Below, piece after piece: positions 7,354 through 16,144 of a stretch of 39,104 nt of DNA. The translations under genes and the position numbers were made by a program. Source of the stretch: Rhizobium sp. CSW-27 (GTDB lineage Bacteria; Pseudomonadota; Alphaproteobacteria; Rhizobiales; Rhizobiaceae). Within the stretch, counting starts at the first letter, position 1; the number at the start of each line of letters is the position of its first letter. The stretch covers positions 1 through 39,104 of the forward strand of contig NZ_JAHHZO010000024.1 of the NCBI RefSeq assembly GCF_018760785.1, written 5' to 3'. The notes below the pieces were generated by a model. That model was not told where the DNA came from. It worked only from the letters and a program-made list of their open reading frames with translations, and did no database searches.

Positions 7354-8832
7354 TCAAGCGGCAAGCGCCGTGGTGAAGTCGCCGGCAACCAGGGCCTTCG
7401 GCCGCTTGACGGCGAGCGCCAGGCGCTTTTCGGCGCGGACGGTCAGCATGTTCTTGACGAAGTTGTCGCGGTCTTCGGACGAGATCGCCACTTCCGTATC
7501 CATGCGGTCCCAGACCTTGGCGGCCATCTTGAAGGCACCCGCCAAGAACTCGTCCTGCGCCATCGCCTGCGTGGAGATGACCGGCCGCCCCCAGAGCTGG
7601 GGACCGAGCATCTGAATGATGGTGGCAAACAGATAGCGGTTCTCACCATCCTTGGTGAGTTCGATATCGGCCCAGTCGATCGGATTGAGCACGATGCCAT
7701 CGGCCGGATATTCCGCGAGCGAGGCCTGAAGCAGCGCCAGGCGCAGCACATCGATCTTGGTCTTGGCTGCAACCGTAATGCCCGCCGGCTCGGCATAGTC
7801 GGTTGCCTGGGGCACCAGGCCGTGCAGGTTCTGCCCGAGACCGTCGCCCTTCAGGATCTGGGCTTCCTCGACAAAGTCGAGCCCATAGCGCAGCTCGCCG
7901 TCAATCTCGCTCTGCAGCTGGGGAATGTCGTCCATCGCCTGGCGCGACACCGGCACCCAATGGGCAATGGTGCGCACCGGCGCATCGGCCGGCTCATAGG
8001 TGTAATTCGATTCCGGCTTCAAGGCGGCTTCGGCAACTGCGGCTGCCGCATTCACCCGCGCCACCATGCGGGCATATTCGATGCTGTTCGAGGTGGTGGT
8101 GCCGACCTGCAGGAGCTGGCGGATGAAGAACTGCCGGCGCGGCATGCCGACCACTTCCGTCTCCCGCTGCGGGGCAATCAGCGCGCCGGCCGAACCGGCC
8201 GAGGTGGTGATGGCATTCTGCACCGAGACGTTGACCGTACCCTTGGCGCCGGCTGCCACGAAGGCCTTCACATTGGCATGGTCACCGACCAACTGGCCAA
8301 GCGATTTCGGCTCATCCTGTGTGCCGCCACGGCGCGAGGCCAGCCGCTGTTCGAGATCCGTGTTGCGGGTCGAAAGCTGCTCGACCTTTTCCGTCAGCCG
8401 GTTCTGGGTTTCTGCAAGCTTGGCCTGGTCGGACAAAAGCTTGTCGGCCTTCTGCTTGATCTCGTCGGAGACCGAGCCGGCGGATTTCGCCTGGCGAAGG
8501 GCTTCTTCGGCGGTCTGCTTGACGCCGTCGGAGACTTCCTTCAGCGACGCCTTCACGTCAGCCAGCAGCTTTTCGACATTGGCCTCGTTGCGAACGGAAC
8601 CGATGATGCCGGCGGGAAGCGAAGTCATCAGGAGCGATGCCGGGAAGGAAGGCATGCGCGCCTTTCGCATGTGGGCAGGATGGGCACCAGCCATCATGAC
8701 CATCGCCATCACGGGCGGATGGGTGGTGGCGGCCGACGCAAGATGCGCAACCAGGTCCGAAGACGACATGGCAAAGAAGGCGGTGGCGATCACGGCAAGC
8801 GCGATCGCTCCGCAAAGAGCGAAGAGTTTCAT
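7354..8832 (-). CDS. HK97-type major capsid protein with hydrophobic N-terminal extension
   Basis: A 492-residue protein. I chose ATG 8832 (MKLFALCG) because AGAGGAAA lies about 6 nt upstream. The HK97 fold is visible from about residue 215: SAGALIAPQRETEVVGM, the E-loop region, RTIAHWVPVSRQAMDD (about 305) and LNPIDWADIELTKD (about 385). Residues 80-180 are a helical delta domain that should act as scaffold and be removed by the protease encoded just upstream. The N-terminus is odd: residues 1-25 form a hydrophobic, signal-like segment, followed by a Met/Ala-rich stretch. This makes the protein longer than most HK97 capsids (about 390-420). Internal Met codons near residues 42-70 are alternative starts without clear ribosome-binding sites. 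Confidence 0.92.
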   Translation of the reverse strand: MKLFALCGAIALAVIATAFFAMSSSDLVAHLASAATTHPPVMAMVMMAGAHPAHMRKARMPSFPASLLMTSLPAGIIGSVRNEANVEKLLADVKASLKEVSDGVKQTAEEALRQAKSAGSVSDEIKQKADKLLSDQAKLAETQNRLTEKVEQLSTRNTDLEQRLASRRGGTQDEPKSLGQLVGDHANVKAFVAAGAKGTVNVSVQNAITTSAGSAGALIAPQRETEVVGMPRRQFFIRQLLQVGTTTSNSIEYARMVARVNAAAAVAEAALKPESNYTYEPADAPVRTIAHWVPVSRQAMDDIPQLQSEIDGELRYGLDFVEEAQILKGDGLGQNLHGLVPQATDYAEPAGITVAAKTKIDVLRLALLQASLAEYPADGIVLNPIDWADIELTKDGENRYLFATIIQMLGPQLWGRPVISTQAMAQDEFLAGAFKMAAKVWDRMDTEVAISSEDRDNFVKNMLTVRAEKRLALAVKRPKALVAGDFTTALAA

Positions 8833-8857
8833 GGAGATTTCCTCTGTGTCCGATCTG

Positions 8858-9724
8858 TTAGACGGACGTTTTGAAGGTGTTGAGCGTGGATTTGAGGAGG
8901 TCGTTGACCTCCGTGAGGACGGCAGCGTCGTGCATGCCGGTTGAGGCAGCGCCAGGCATGCCCCCTTTGAGAGCCGCAATCAGATCGCGTCGCTCGGAGC
9001 GCGGCACGTTGAGTTGCGCCAGAAGATCATCGACGCGGTGGGCGGCGACCCGCGTCTTGGCAGCGGCCGAGTTTTGCGGTGAGGCTGCAATTTCGTCAGA
9101 GGAGAGAAGCGAATCCGCCAAACCCTTTTCGACCGCTTCCGCCCCGCCGATCCATGTTTCCCGGTCGAGCATCTTTGCGACCTCTTTGGCATCCATGCCC
9201 GAGCGTGCCACATAGATATCGACGGCGGCTGCATCGAAGGGTTCGAGGAAGTCGGCCACCTCGCGCAACTGATGACGGTCACCTTCGGCCACGACCCAGG
9301 CATTGTGGATCATCAGGAAGCCGGCGCGGGCAATCTGCACCTCGTCGGCCGCCATGGCGATCACGGATGCGGCCGAGGCCGCTACGCCGAGGATTTTGAC
9401 CGTCACCTTGGCCTTGTGTTCGCGAAGCGTGTTGTAGATCGCCAGGCCCTCAAAATAGTTGCCGCCGGGCGAGTTGATGTTGACGACGACATTCTGGTCG
9501 CCGATCGAACGCAGGGCTGCGGCCACGCGTTTGGCCGTCACCCCCTCGCCCCAGGCATCATTGCCGATCACATCGAGAACCGAGATGGTGTTCTCGACGG
9601 TTTCCGAAGCACCCGCAGCTTGCCGGATATCGGGGTTCCAGTTCTCAAACGCCCGTGCCGTCACTTTCGAATGCAGGCCAGGGCGAATGCCGATGGCGGC
9701 ACTCGGGAGAATACGAAGGGTCAT
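8858..9724 (-). CDS. Prohead maturation protease, ClpP-like (S14/S49 fold)
   Basis: A 288-residue serine protease whose ATG overlaps the portal stop as ATGA. The ClpP fold is visible at VVVNINSPGGNYFEGLAIYN (about residues 79-98). The nucleophile is probably Ser117 in GVAASAAS, and the catalytic His is His140 in FLMIHNAW; the Asp would follow in the helix after residue 160. The C-terminal 80 residues are extra helical sequence, common in phage proteases that carry a scaffold-like tail. It cleaves the delta domain of the capsid precursor during head maturation. The capsid gene begins 25 bp downstream. Confidence 0.92.
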   Translation of the reverse strand: MTLRILPSAAIGIRPGLHSKVTARAFENWNPDIRQAAGASETVENTISVLDVIGNDAWGEGVTAKRVAAALRSIGDQNVVVNINSPGGNYFEGLAIYNTLREHKAKVTVKILGVAASAASVIAMAADEVQIARAGFLMIHNAWVVAEGDRHQLREVADFLEPFDAAAVDIYVARSGMDAKEVAKMLDRETWIGGAEAVEKGLADSLLSSDEIAASPQNSAAAKTRVAAHRVDDLLAQLNVPRSERRDLIAALKGGMPGAASTGMHDAAVLTEVNDLLKSTLNTFKTSV

Positions 9725-11034
9725 GCGGCCACCTTGTCTGTTTCGCTCTGCAGCCAGGCGCGCATCGCCGCGCGGGCTGTATTGCCATCACTTGCGGCGC
9801 CCAGGACTGAGAGCGGCGCAAGGTTGGTCTGGGCGGTCAGTTCATCGCCGCCCTCGACGCGCGGAAGGTTGAGCTTTGCCCGACCTTCATTGCGCGTCAT
9901 CAGGCCGTTTTGCGTCATCACCGACAGGAACGAGGCTTTGGCGGCACTGTCCATCTGCAGCAGCGCCTCGCGGTTGAACTCGGCATAACGGCGCCGATTG
10001 CCGCTCGGGCGGATCAGCTGCTTTTTGATGCGCGCCTCGATACGGTCGCAGAGCGGATCAATGCCGAGCGTCAGCCAGGCGAGCAGGATCTGCTCGACAC
10101 CCGAGCCCCACATCGTCTGGCCTTGCGCGGCATGCCCGATGATGATCGGCGGCATGCCGAACCACCGGCACATTTCTTCCACCGAGAAGCGGTGGTTTTC
10201 CAGCATCTGCGCATCGACCGGCGACAGCGACAGCCGGTCGTATTTGAGGCCGGCCTCCAGGATCATCAGCTTGCCGGCATTGGAAGAACCGACAAACCGG
10301 CTCATGATGCTTTCGAGATCTGCCCGCTGTTTCGGATCGAGGATCTTTTCCGAGGACAGGATGCCGCTTGCCTGCAACCCCTTGCCAAACAGCCGGCCGG
10401 CCGCCTCGTCAATCGCAATAGCCGAGCCAAAGGTCTGCGACCCGAACTGGATGGGAGAGAGGCCGACATCACCGCCAAAGCCAAAGCCTTTGAGATGAAA
10501 GACCTTGTCGCGTGGCAGGATCTCGCTCTTTCCGCGATCGATGACGTTGAACTTCAAGGCACCGTCTGCATCGCGGAACGGATGGCAATGGGTGCTGGGC
10601 ATTGGCTGCAGCGCGCTCAAGCGCGTGCCGATCTCGACCTTTTCCGCATAGGCATTGCCCGTGGTCATCAGCCAGGCGACCATGGTTTCCCAGAATTCGA
10701 GCGGCGTCTGGTCTTCGTTCGGGCTTTCGCACAGGACATCGACCAAGGCGTCGTCGGCCTCGACCTTCACCCGGCTATTGTCGCCGCGCTTCTCAAAGAT
10801 CGACAGCGGCAGGCAGGATACCGCCTGTGCCGTCAGCCGAACACAGGCCCAGACGGTGGCAAGCTGCATCGCCGTATTCAGCGTCACGGTTTTTCCGGCA
10901 TGATTGCTGGTGCCAAAGGCTGCCGCCCATCCGGCGCTGTCCTTCAGGCTCAATCGCTGGCTTTTCGTGGCCAGCTCCTCGCGCGTCACATTGGATGGCG
11001 CAGTCGCTGCACCGCGTTTGTTGCGTTTCGCCAT
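9721..11034 (-). CDS. Portal protein (HK97 family)
   Basis: A 437-residue protein starting at MAKRNKRG (ATG 11034), which overlaps the terminase stop as TGATG; the longer upstream frame lies inside terL. Portal-family landmarks include TLNTAMQLATVWACVRLTAQ and VSCLPLSIFEKRG at the start, NAYAEKVE, and the C-terminal FSVEEMCRWFGMPP-type motif (about residue 305) with the following stem helix. It forms the dodecameric ring for DNA entry and recruits TerL. The order terminase, portal, protease, capsid is the classical HK97/lambda-type order. Confidence 0.93.
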   Translation of the reverse strand: MAKRNKRGAATAPSNVTREELATKSQRLSLKDSAGWAAAFGTSNHAGKTVTLNTAMQLATVWACVRLTAQAVSCLPLSIFEKRGDNSRVKVEADDALVDVLCESPNEDQTPLEFWETMVAWLMTTGNAYAEKVEIGTRLSALQPMPSTHCHPFRDADGALKFNVIDRGKSEILPRDKVFHLKGFGFGGDVGLSPIQFGSQTFGSAIAIDEAAGRLFGKGLQASGILSSEKILDPKQRADLESIMSRFVGSSNAGKLMILEAGLKYDRLSLSPVDAQMLENHRFSVEEMCRWFGMPPIIIGHAAQGQTMWGSGVEQILLAWLTLGIDPLCDRIEARIKKQLIRPSGNRRRYAEFNREALLQMDSAAKASFLSVMTQNGLMTRNEGRAKLNLPRVEGGDELTAQTNLAPLSVLGAASDGNTARAAMRAWLQSETDKVAA

Positions 11035-12851
11035 CAGATACCGACCATCACGGGGTTTGAGAGGAAGTCGTCGAGGTTTTCTTCCGGGCGCTGACGACAG
11101 AGCGCGATCCCGACCGACATCGCCGTGGACACCATGCCGTCGATGCGCCCAAAGGCGTTTTCCTTGTCGAACATGCGGTGGCCGGTTCGGTTTTCCGCAT
11201 AGACGACACTTGCCGCGCACAGATCGAGCATCGGGTTCGGATCGATCTCCATCCGCTGCTCGTAAAGCGCGTTCTCGAACATGTTGATGCTGTGCGGCAT
11301 CCAGAGGTAAAGCTCCTGCTCACCCTCGGGCGCTTCTCTATCCCGGTCGATGATCCGCTTCTGGAAGCCCTGCGGGTGGATGGTGATCGGCAAACTGACA
11401 CCATCGGCGGACAGATGCTCCTGCAACTGCTCAAGTCCGTACTGGTCACCGCCGATTTCGAGCGGCGCATAGACGGCGCAAAGCCTGGCCAGCGCTTCGG
11501 CAAGCCAGGAATATTTGAGCCGCTGACCGGGCACGGCCTCGATATGCGCCTGGTCGACCCACAGCTCATAGGGCGCCTGGTCGGTATTGGCCCTGTCCTT
11601 CAGCGTATCGGCCGGCGTCCAGAACCATGTCTTTGACGCAAGCCGCTCGGCATCCTTGGTGGCATCCAGCACCCAAGTCAGCGTGAATGCGGTAAAGTCG
11701 CGCGTGCGTGACAGATCGAGCCCGCCATAACAGGGGTAGCCACCGGCAATCAGCGCCGGCAGATCGAGATCCTTGCGGCAGGCGACCCAGGCTTCCCGCT
11801 TGATGGCGGCATTGACCGACTGCGTCCATTCGCAAAAGTGCAGCCGCGCAATGCCGTTGCGCTTGCCCGGCATCTGGCGTGCCTGCTTGACCACCCCTTC
11901 GAGATATTCCGTGGTGACGGTCACATCGAGGAGCGGGTTTGCCTTCACCCAGCACGACGGATCGTTCTCCCAATCGTCACCCTCATCCAGCGAACAGACA
12001 AACGACAGCGTCGTGTCGTCCTCAATGATGCCGGCTGCTACCTTCACCGCATGTTCGTGTTCTTCCCAGCAGACAGACTTGCGGTCGGAGCCGGAATTGG
12101 TCGCCATGACCAGGAGCGGCTGTCGGCGGAATTTAAACCCGCGCTCCAGCATTTCCATGACGTCGCGGTTCGGATGCTCATGCACCTCATCGCAAAGCGC
12201 GCAGGATGGACGCGGACCCGATTGCGCCGCATCCGACGAGATCGGCTTGAAGAACCGCTTGTCGCCCTTGGTGCTGATATACGTCAGCTGCCAGACCGGA
12301 TCGATGCCTGATGGCTTGATGCGCTTGGCCAATTCCGGCGACTGGTCGCGCATGGCAACCGCGTCACGGAAGAGAACCTGCGCCTGGTCCTTTTTGGCAG
12401 CCGCCGCATAGACCTCGGCACGCGGCTCGCCGTCTGCCACCATCATCGCAATGCCGATACCGGCGAGCAACGGTGACTTGCCGTTGCCCTTGCCCTCTTC
12501 GTCATAGAAGCGACGGAAGCGACGAAGGCCGGTCTCGGCCCATTTCCAGCCAAACAGCGAGCCGACACGAAACGCCTGGCTCGGATGCAGCTTGAACGGC
12601 CGGCCCTCGAACTGGCCGCCATTCAGGCGAAGCTTGTCATGGAACCACTTGATCCGCTTCTTGGCCTCTTCCAGATCCCAGACCAGGCCGCGAGCCGGCC
12701 CGTCACGCAGATCGAGCAGATGGCGCCGGCAGGTGTTTCGCACATGCGGTCCGGCAATGATTTTGCCGCGCAGCACATCGGCCGCCCAGGCGGTGACCGG
12801 ATCGTCTTCGTAGCTGATATCCGGGATTTCGACGTCAATCGAACCCTTCAT
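11034..12851 (-). CDS. terL: Terminase large subunit (TerL)
   Basis: A 605-residue packaging motor and nuclease. The ATPase part has a Walker A-like loop GKGNGKSPLLAG (about residue 95) and a Walker B CALCDEVHEH (about residue 205); a coupling motif follows at LLVMATNSGS. The nuclease part has GGLDLSRTRDFTAFTL with an essential-type Asp (about residue 365) and further acidic positions near the C-terminus. ATG 12851 overlaps the TerS gene by 17 bp; a TTG seven codons upstream (12872) is an alternative with a somewhat better purine-rich site. It probably cleaves and packages concatemers together with TerS and the nearby HNH protein. Confidence 0.94.
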   Translation of the reverse strand: MKGSIDVEIPDISYEDDPVTAWAADVLRGKIIAGPHVRNTCRRHLLDLRDGPARGLVWDLEEAKKRIKWFHDKLRLNGGQFEGRPFKLHPSQAFRVGSLFGWKWAETGLRRFRRFYDEEGKGNGKSPLLAGIGIAMMVADGEPRAEVYAAAAKKDQAQVLFRDAVAMRDQSPELAKRIKPSGIDPVWQLTYISTKGDKRFFKPISSDAAQSGPRPSCALCDEVHEHPNRDVMEMLERGFKFRRQPLLVMATNSGSDRKSVCWEEHEHAVKVAAGIIEDDTTLSFVCSLDEGDDWENDPSCWVKANPLLDVTVTTEYLEGVVKQARQMPGKRNGIARLHFCEWTQSVNAAIKREAWVACRKDLDLPALIAGGYPCYGGLDLSRTRDFTAFTLTWVLDATKDAERLASKTWFWTPADTLKDRANTDQAPYELWVDQAHIEAVPGQRLKYSWLAEALARLCAVYAPLEIGGDQYGLEQLQEHLSADGVSLPITIHPQGFQKRIIDRDREAPEGEQELYLWMPHSINMFENALYEQRMEIDPNPMLDLCAASVVYAENRTGHRMFDKENAFGRIDGMVSTAMSVGIALCRQRPEENLDDFLSNPVMVGI

Positions 12852-13302
12852 TGTCTGTGAAGCTGAAGCCAAGTTGCCCGCCTGCCTGCAATCCGCGTTC
12901 AGCCGAGGGCGTCATGCCAAAATCGCTGGCAAGCGCCCGGATCTGCCGCCATGTCTCGTTGAGCTGCCCGACCTCCGGGCGGCTCTTCTGCTGCTTGCCG
13001 TTGCGGGTCATGGTCTCGTAGGTTTCGCCGTTGTCCTGGATATCGACGCGCAGTCGTTCATGACGCTCGACCGTCCAGCACAGCTGTTCGAACATGAACA
13101 CGTTCGTGTCGTTCAGCCGGTTCTTGCGCGGATCGCAAAGCGAGGGCGACAGCCGGTCCCAGATCGCGGAGACCGTAAACGGCAGCCCTTCCGGCTTCAG
13201 CTCGCGTGCCCGTTGAAGCGCGCGGGCCTCAAAATTGGCACCGCGTCCCTCGTCTTCGGTGAGCGGCACGACGTTTTCGGTCGAAGGCTTTCGGCCCTTC
13301 AT
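12835..13302 (-). CDS. terS: Terminase small subunit (P27 family)
   Basis: A 155-residue protein with the P27-type opening MKGRKPSTENVVPLTEDE and a helical DNA-binding region, followed by the central VSAIWDRLSPSLCDPRKNRL and FEQLCWTVERHE segments and the conserved RQIRALASDFGMTPSAERGL near the C-terminus. It recognises the packaging site (cos or pac) and activates TerL. The 117-bp gap to the HNH gene holds no gene; a cos site could lie in it, but I cannot locate one. Confidence 0.9.
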   Translation of the reverse strand: MKGRKPSTENVVPLTEDEGRGANFEARALQRARELKPEGLPFTVSAIWDRLSPSLCDPRKNRLNDTNVFMFEQLCWTVERHERLRVDIQDNGETYETMTRNGKQQKSRPEVGQLNETWRQIRALASDFGMTPSAERGLQAGGQLGFSFTDNEGFD

Positions 13303-13419
13303 GGATCAGTCCCTCTCAAAATCAGTGGCTTTTTGCCTCCAATTCCCGCTCCCTGCGAAGAAAGGGTGGGAGCCGGTGTGCGACACAGAGGGCGTTTGAC
13401 TTTTGACCCGCCCTCCCCC

Positions 13420-13746
13420 TCAGCGGTTCGCGGGGTGGCGCGGATCGATCGGCCAGCCATCGCTACCTGCCGCCGTCGAGAAGCCGCGATGTTCTTCCGC
13501 CTGCTTCGTCGCATCGTGATGGGGCGCACACAGCGACTGGAATGGCCCGCCCCAGAACTTTTGCGGATTGCCGTTGTGGCGCTCGACGTGGTCGCAGACG
13601 GTGGCGACCGTGATCTTGCCCTGCAGCCGACACATCCGGCACAAGGGCTCGATGGTCAGCTGGTGCTTGCGGGTCTTTCGCCAGCGCGCCAACGAGTACC
13701 AGCCGCGCCATTCTTTCGCCTGGTCCGATCGCTGATCATTGCCCAT
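13420..13746 (-). CDS. HNH endonuclease associated with DNA packaging
   Basis: A 108-residue HNH protein starting at ATG 13746. The motif is complete: Cys36-x2-Cys39 as the first metal pair, CDHVERHNGN (Asp52, His53, Asn59) as the catalytic centre, and LCAPHHDATK (Cys73, His76, His77) as the last zinc and metal ligands. HNH genes directly before terminase genes of HK97-like phages help cos cleavage. A strong terminator lies immediately upstream of the start codon, so its expression depends on readthrough or on a promoter between them that I do not see. Confidence 0.9.
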   Translation of the reverse strand: MGNDQRSDQAKEWRGWYSLARWRKTRKHQLTIEPLCRMCRLQGKITVATVCDHVERHNGNPQKFWGGPFQSLCAPHHDATKQAEEHRGFSTAAGSDGWPIDPRHPANR

Positions 13747-13758
13747 AACCTAGAACGC

Positions 13759-13785
13759 AAAAAGGCGACCGGGTTAGGGTCGCCT
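13759..13785 (-). terminator. Intrinsic terminator between nusG paralogue and late genes
   Basis: On the minus strand a perfect 8-bp stem (AGGCGACC / GGTCGCCT; arms 13763-13770 and 13778-13785) with a 7-nt loop is followed by TTTTT (13763-13759). It lies 13 bp before the HNH start codon and about 170 bp after the nusG-like gene. It would stop leftward transcription just before the packaging and head genes unless overridden. Confidence 0.85.
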
Positions 13786-13952
13786 CTGAACACAATTCTG
13801 GTAGCTGCCCTGAATCGATGCTTCAAATAGAAGCCGTCAGGGATGGGTTCCGGATCACCTTTGCCCTGCAGCCGTTTGGCTGGCTCTGGCAGCGTCTAGC
13901 GCTGGCATCTGAGGGTGTGGCGACTCTCGAAGTGGCCGTTGTCAAATGACTC

Positions 13953-14591
13953 TCACAGCCGCTCCAGAAACGCAAGAGGGATATTTCTGATTTCCCTCTG
14001 GTAAGTTTCCGACCACACTCGGCAATGGGGATCGCGCGACTTTGGCGCGGTAACCTGCAAGACGACAGCATCCAGTCCGGCAAAAGGCCCGAACTTAATC
14101 CGCACCCGCGAGCCGTCGCCAATCGTTGCATCCTTGGGCATGCGCTCCGCGTGTACCTTGGAAACGTAAAAACCGAGATCCTGATCGCGAATGGTATGAT
14201 AGAACTCTCCTGCCCGCAGGAAGTCCACGACGCCTTTGACGCCCCGCAACCGCTCGAACGCCGACACGGATGGTACGATCCGCACGAACACGTAACCTGT
14301 GAACGAAGCGCGCTCCACCTCGTAAAGCTTCCCTTTTCGGTTGCGCCTTTCGAGCTTTTCGGTCGGTACGAGAACCTCGACACCGCCACCCTCCAGTCGC
14401 CGTCCTACGCTCAGCTCGCCACCCTCGACAACCACAAGACAAAACCACCGGGCATCTGCCGGATAGCGCTTCACGCGTTCTGCCGAGGCAGGTTCAAGAC
14501 GTGCCCGCAACATGCGCTCTTGCCGTGTCATCCGCGCCTTCTGCCACTGCGAGGGCTCGCCCTGTTCCTGTCGCAAATTCCTAGCCTGCAT
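13953..14591 (-). CDS. Phage NusG paralogue (candidate late antiterminator)
   Basis: A 212-residue protein with a typical NGN domain at about residues 47-135: ARWFCLVVVEGGE at the start, VLVPTEKLERR in the middle and FTGYVFVRIVPS (97-108) as the hallmark strand. A KOW-type segment follows, IGDGSRVRIKFGPFAGLDAVV (about 157-177). The first 45 residues are a basic, helical extension that host NusG lacks. NusG proteins bind RNA polymerase and suppress pausing; specialised paralogues (RfaH, LoaP) act on chosen operons. Here the gene ends the early leftward block and lies just before an intrinsic terminator and the late genes. Its ATG overlaps the upstream gene by 11 bp. Confidence 0.87.
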   Translation of the reverse strand: MQARNLRQEQGEPSQWQKARMTRQERMLRARLEPASAERVKRYPADARWFCLVVVEGGELSVGRRLEGGGVEVLVPTEKLERRNRKGKLYEVERASFTGYVFVRIVPSVSAFERLRGVKGVVDFLRAGEFYHTIRDQDLGFYVSKVHAERMPKDATIGDGSRVRIKFGPFAGLDAVVLQVTAPKSRDPHCRVWSETYQREIRNIPLAFLERL

Positions 14592-15798
14592 TGTTCAGCC
14601 CCTCGCTCACTTGCCTTGCAAAATCAGTCATCGCGGCATCAACCGCCGCGTCGAGATCGCCCGTCGTCAGATCGACAGCGGGAAACCATGGATATTCGGT
14701 CGTCCATTGGAACCATGGCCAGCAGCGGCCAAGGTGCAGCCGTTCCCAGGCGTGGAAGAGGTCGCTTCCACGCTGCACCTGTCGGAAGCCATCGGCGACA
14801 CCCTTCAAGGCAGGTGGGCAGAAGAACGGCTCCCGGCTTCGTGCCGCCGCCAGCATCGCATTGACGGTCGGCCATCCGCTTGCCGCCCGCTTCTGGCAAA
14901 GCAGCACCTCGCGCTCGATCAGCCCCTGATCGAGGCGCCGCTGATCGAAGGCTGTCAGGTGCAGAGGGCCTTCCGGCGGCTGCAGCAGCAGCCACAGCCG
15001 ATAGGCCATCCACAGCTTGCCGAACGGCTTGGCGGCGACCCGTTCCGATGGTGCGATGACGGGAGCCACGGGCAGCTTTTCCCAAGCCCTTTCGGTCAGA
15101 TAATCCGCAGGGTTGGCGATCCGGCCGCGCACGGGAACAGCCCGTAGATATTCGGGCGTCAGCCGCAGGCAGGCCGCTCGCTGCTGGATATCCAGCCGCA
15201 GGAAGGCCGACTTCGCCCGATTGAGGCTGTATCTCTCCGCATTCGGCCATGTCCGCAGCCACCGCACGAATGCCTTTTCGGCTTGCCGCCGTTCGGCCCC
15301 GCTGGTCGCCCGCGCGCTCGCGCTCTCTTTTGGAGAGTTATCTGGAGAGTTCTTTGGAGATTCCTTATCGTGGTGTAGTTTTTCCACCACCTCAGGTGTA
15401 GAAATTCCACCACCTTCGGGCAAAAATTCCACCACCTTGCCCCCCTCCGGATCGCCCTCGCCCGCCGCCTCGTTTTCCGCATCGGCCGCCGTCTCATCCA
15501 CCGCCGGAAACCGCGCGAAATACGAATTGCGGCGGTGCATCTGGCCGTAAAATTCCCCCTTGCTGATCGACAGCCAGCCGGCCGCGACGCCCTTGCCGAG
15601 ATGCACCAGCACCGTTTTCTTGCTGAAGCCCGTCAAGCCCACCAGTTCGTCAATTGTCGGCCAGCATCCACCGCCGTCCGCGTTCATTTTCGTGCCGAGT
15701 GTCTGCAGCACCAGCCGCGTACCCGGCTTCAGGTCGGACGCGGCCACCGCATGCCGCCACCGCCATACGCGGGAAGACCCCTTCCTTTCGTCAGCCAT
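14581..15798 (-). CDS. Winged-helix replication-type protein
   Basis: A 405-residue protein. Residues about 10-95 form a helix-turn-helix domain of the HTH_36 kind (AASDLKPGTRLVLQTLGTKM, then CWPTIDELVGLTGFSKKTV). An acidic, low-complexity linker follows (about residues 100-170). The C-terminal half has Trp-rich helices (FVRWLRTWPNAERYSLNRA; GKLWMAYRLWLLLQPPEG). Phage replication initiators (lambda O, DnaD-like) share this layout, so I infer a role in lytic DNA replication. It follows a small gene with 8-bp overlap and runs into nusG. A transcription regulator remains possible. Confidence 0.65.
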   Translation of the reverse strand: MADERKGSSRVWRWRHAVAASDLKPGTRLVLQTLGTKMNADGGGCWPTIDELVGLTGFSKKTVLVHLGKGVAAGWLSISKGEFYGQMHRRNSYFARFPAVDETAADAENEAAGEGDPEGGKVVEFLPEGGGISTPEVVEKLHHDKESPKNSPDNSPKESASARATSGAERRQAEKAFVRWLRTWPNAERYSLNRAKSAFLRLDIQQRAACLRLTPEYLRAVPVRGRIANPADYLTERAWEKLPVAPVIAPSERVAAKPFGKLWMAYRLWLLLQPPEGPLHLTAFDQRRLDQGLIEREVLLCQKRAASGWPTVNAMLAAARSREPFFCPPALKGVADGFRQVQRGSDLFHAWERLHLGRCWPWFQWTTEYPWFPAVDLTTGDLDAAVDAAMTDFARQVSEGLNNAG

Positions 15799-16105
15799 AA
15801 CTCACGCTTTCACCCCTTGCTGTGTGTTGAAAATCGGATGCCTCACCAAGCGCGATGCGCAGCAGGCGCCCCCGTGCGGCACGGATGAAGACAGGATCGA
15901 ACGACCGCCCCAGCTTGCGCGGCAGGGTCAGGAACCGTGCCTCCGCGTCGAGATAGTCGAGGCCTGCCAAAAACCGGGCCGCCATCAGTGCCGCGCGAAT
16001 GGCCATGAATTCCGCCAGCAGCAGGCTTGCCGGCACCTGCAGAAGCCATGCCGCGCGTGCGCTGTCAGTCTCGCAATCCCGAAGATCCTCGATATCGAAG
16101 GACAT
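15791..16105 (-). CDS. Unknown helical protein
   Basis: A 104-residue protein starting at ATG 16105 with AAGGGG about 9 nt upstream; the longer frame would run into the hicA promoter. It is Ala/Leu/Arg-rich and probably all helical (LLLAEFMAIRAALMAARFLAGL). No motif recognised. It is the first gene after the HicAB cassette on the minus strand and overlaps the replication-type gene by 8 bp, so the two are likely co-expressed. Confidence 0.7.
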   Translation of the reverse strand: MSFDIEDLRDCETDSARAAWLLQVPASLLLAEFMAIRAALMAARFLAGLDYLDAEARFLTLPRKLGRSFDPVFIRAARGRLLRIALGEASDFQHTARGESVSYG

Positions 16106-16144
16106 CACGCATGCCCCTTTCGAGAACCAGATCGACACAAAGTA

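Noticed and set aside
7822..8874. Plus-strand open frame of 350 codons opposite the capsid gene
   Set aside because: It mirrors the HK97 capsid gene and has a His/Arg-rich, featureless sequence; no ribosome site fits.
9910..11094. Plus-strand open frame of 394 codons opposite the portal gene
   Set aside because: The minus strand encodes a clear portal protein. The plus frame has the composition of an antisense shadow.
13823..14389. Minus-strand open frame of 188 codons overlapping the NusG paralogue
   Set aside because: It is out of frame with the NGN/KOW protein, has low-complexity Ser/Arg content and no ribosome site.
1..15798. Gene transfer agent instead of a phage
   Set aside because: The tail chaperone is of GTA type, but TerS, HNH nuclease, repressor, integrase, partition genes and a full lysis cassette are present, which a GTA cluster would not carry together.
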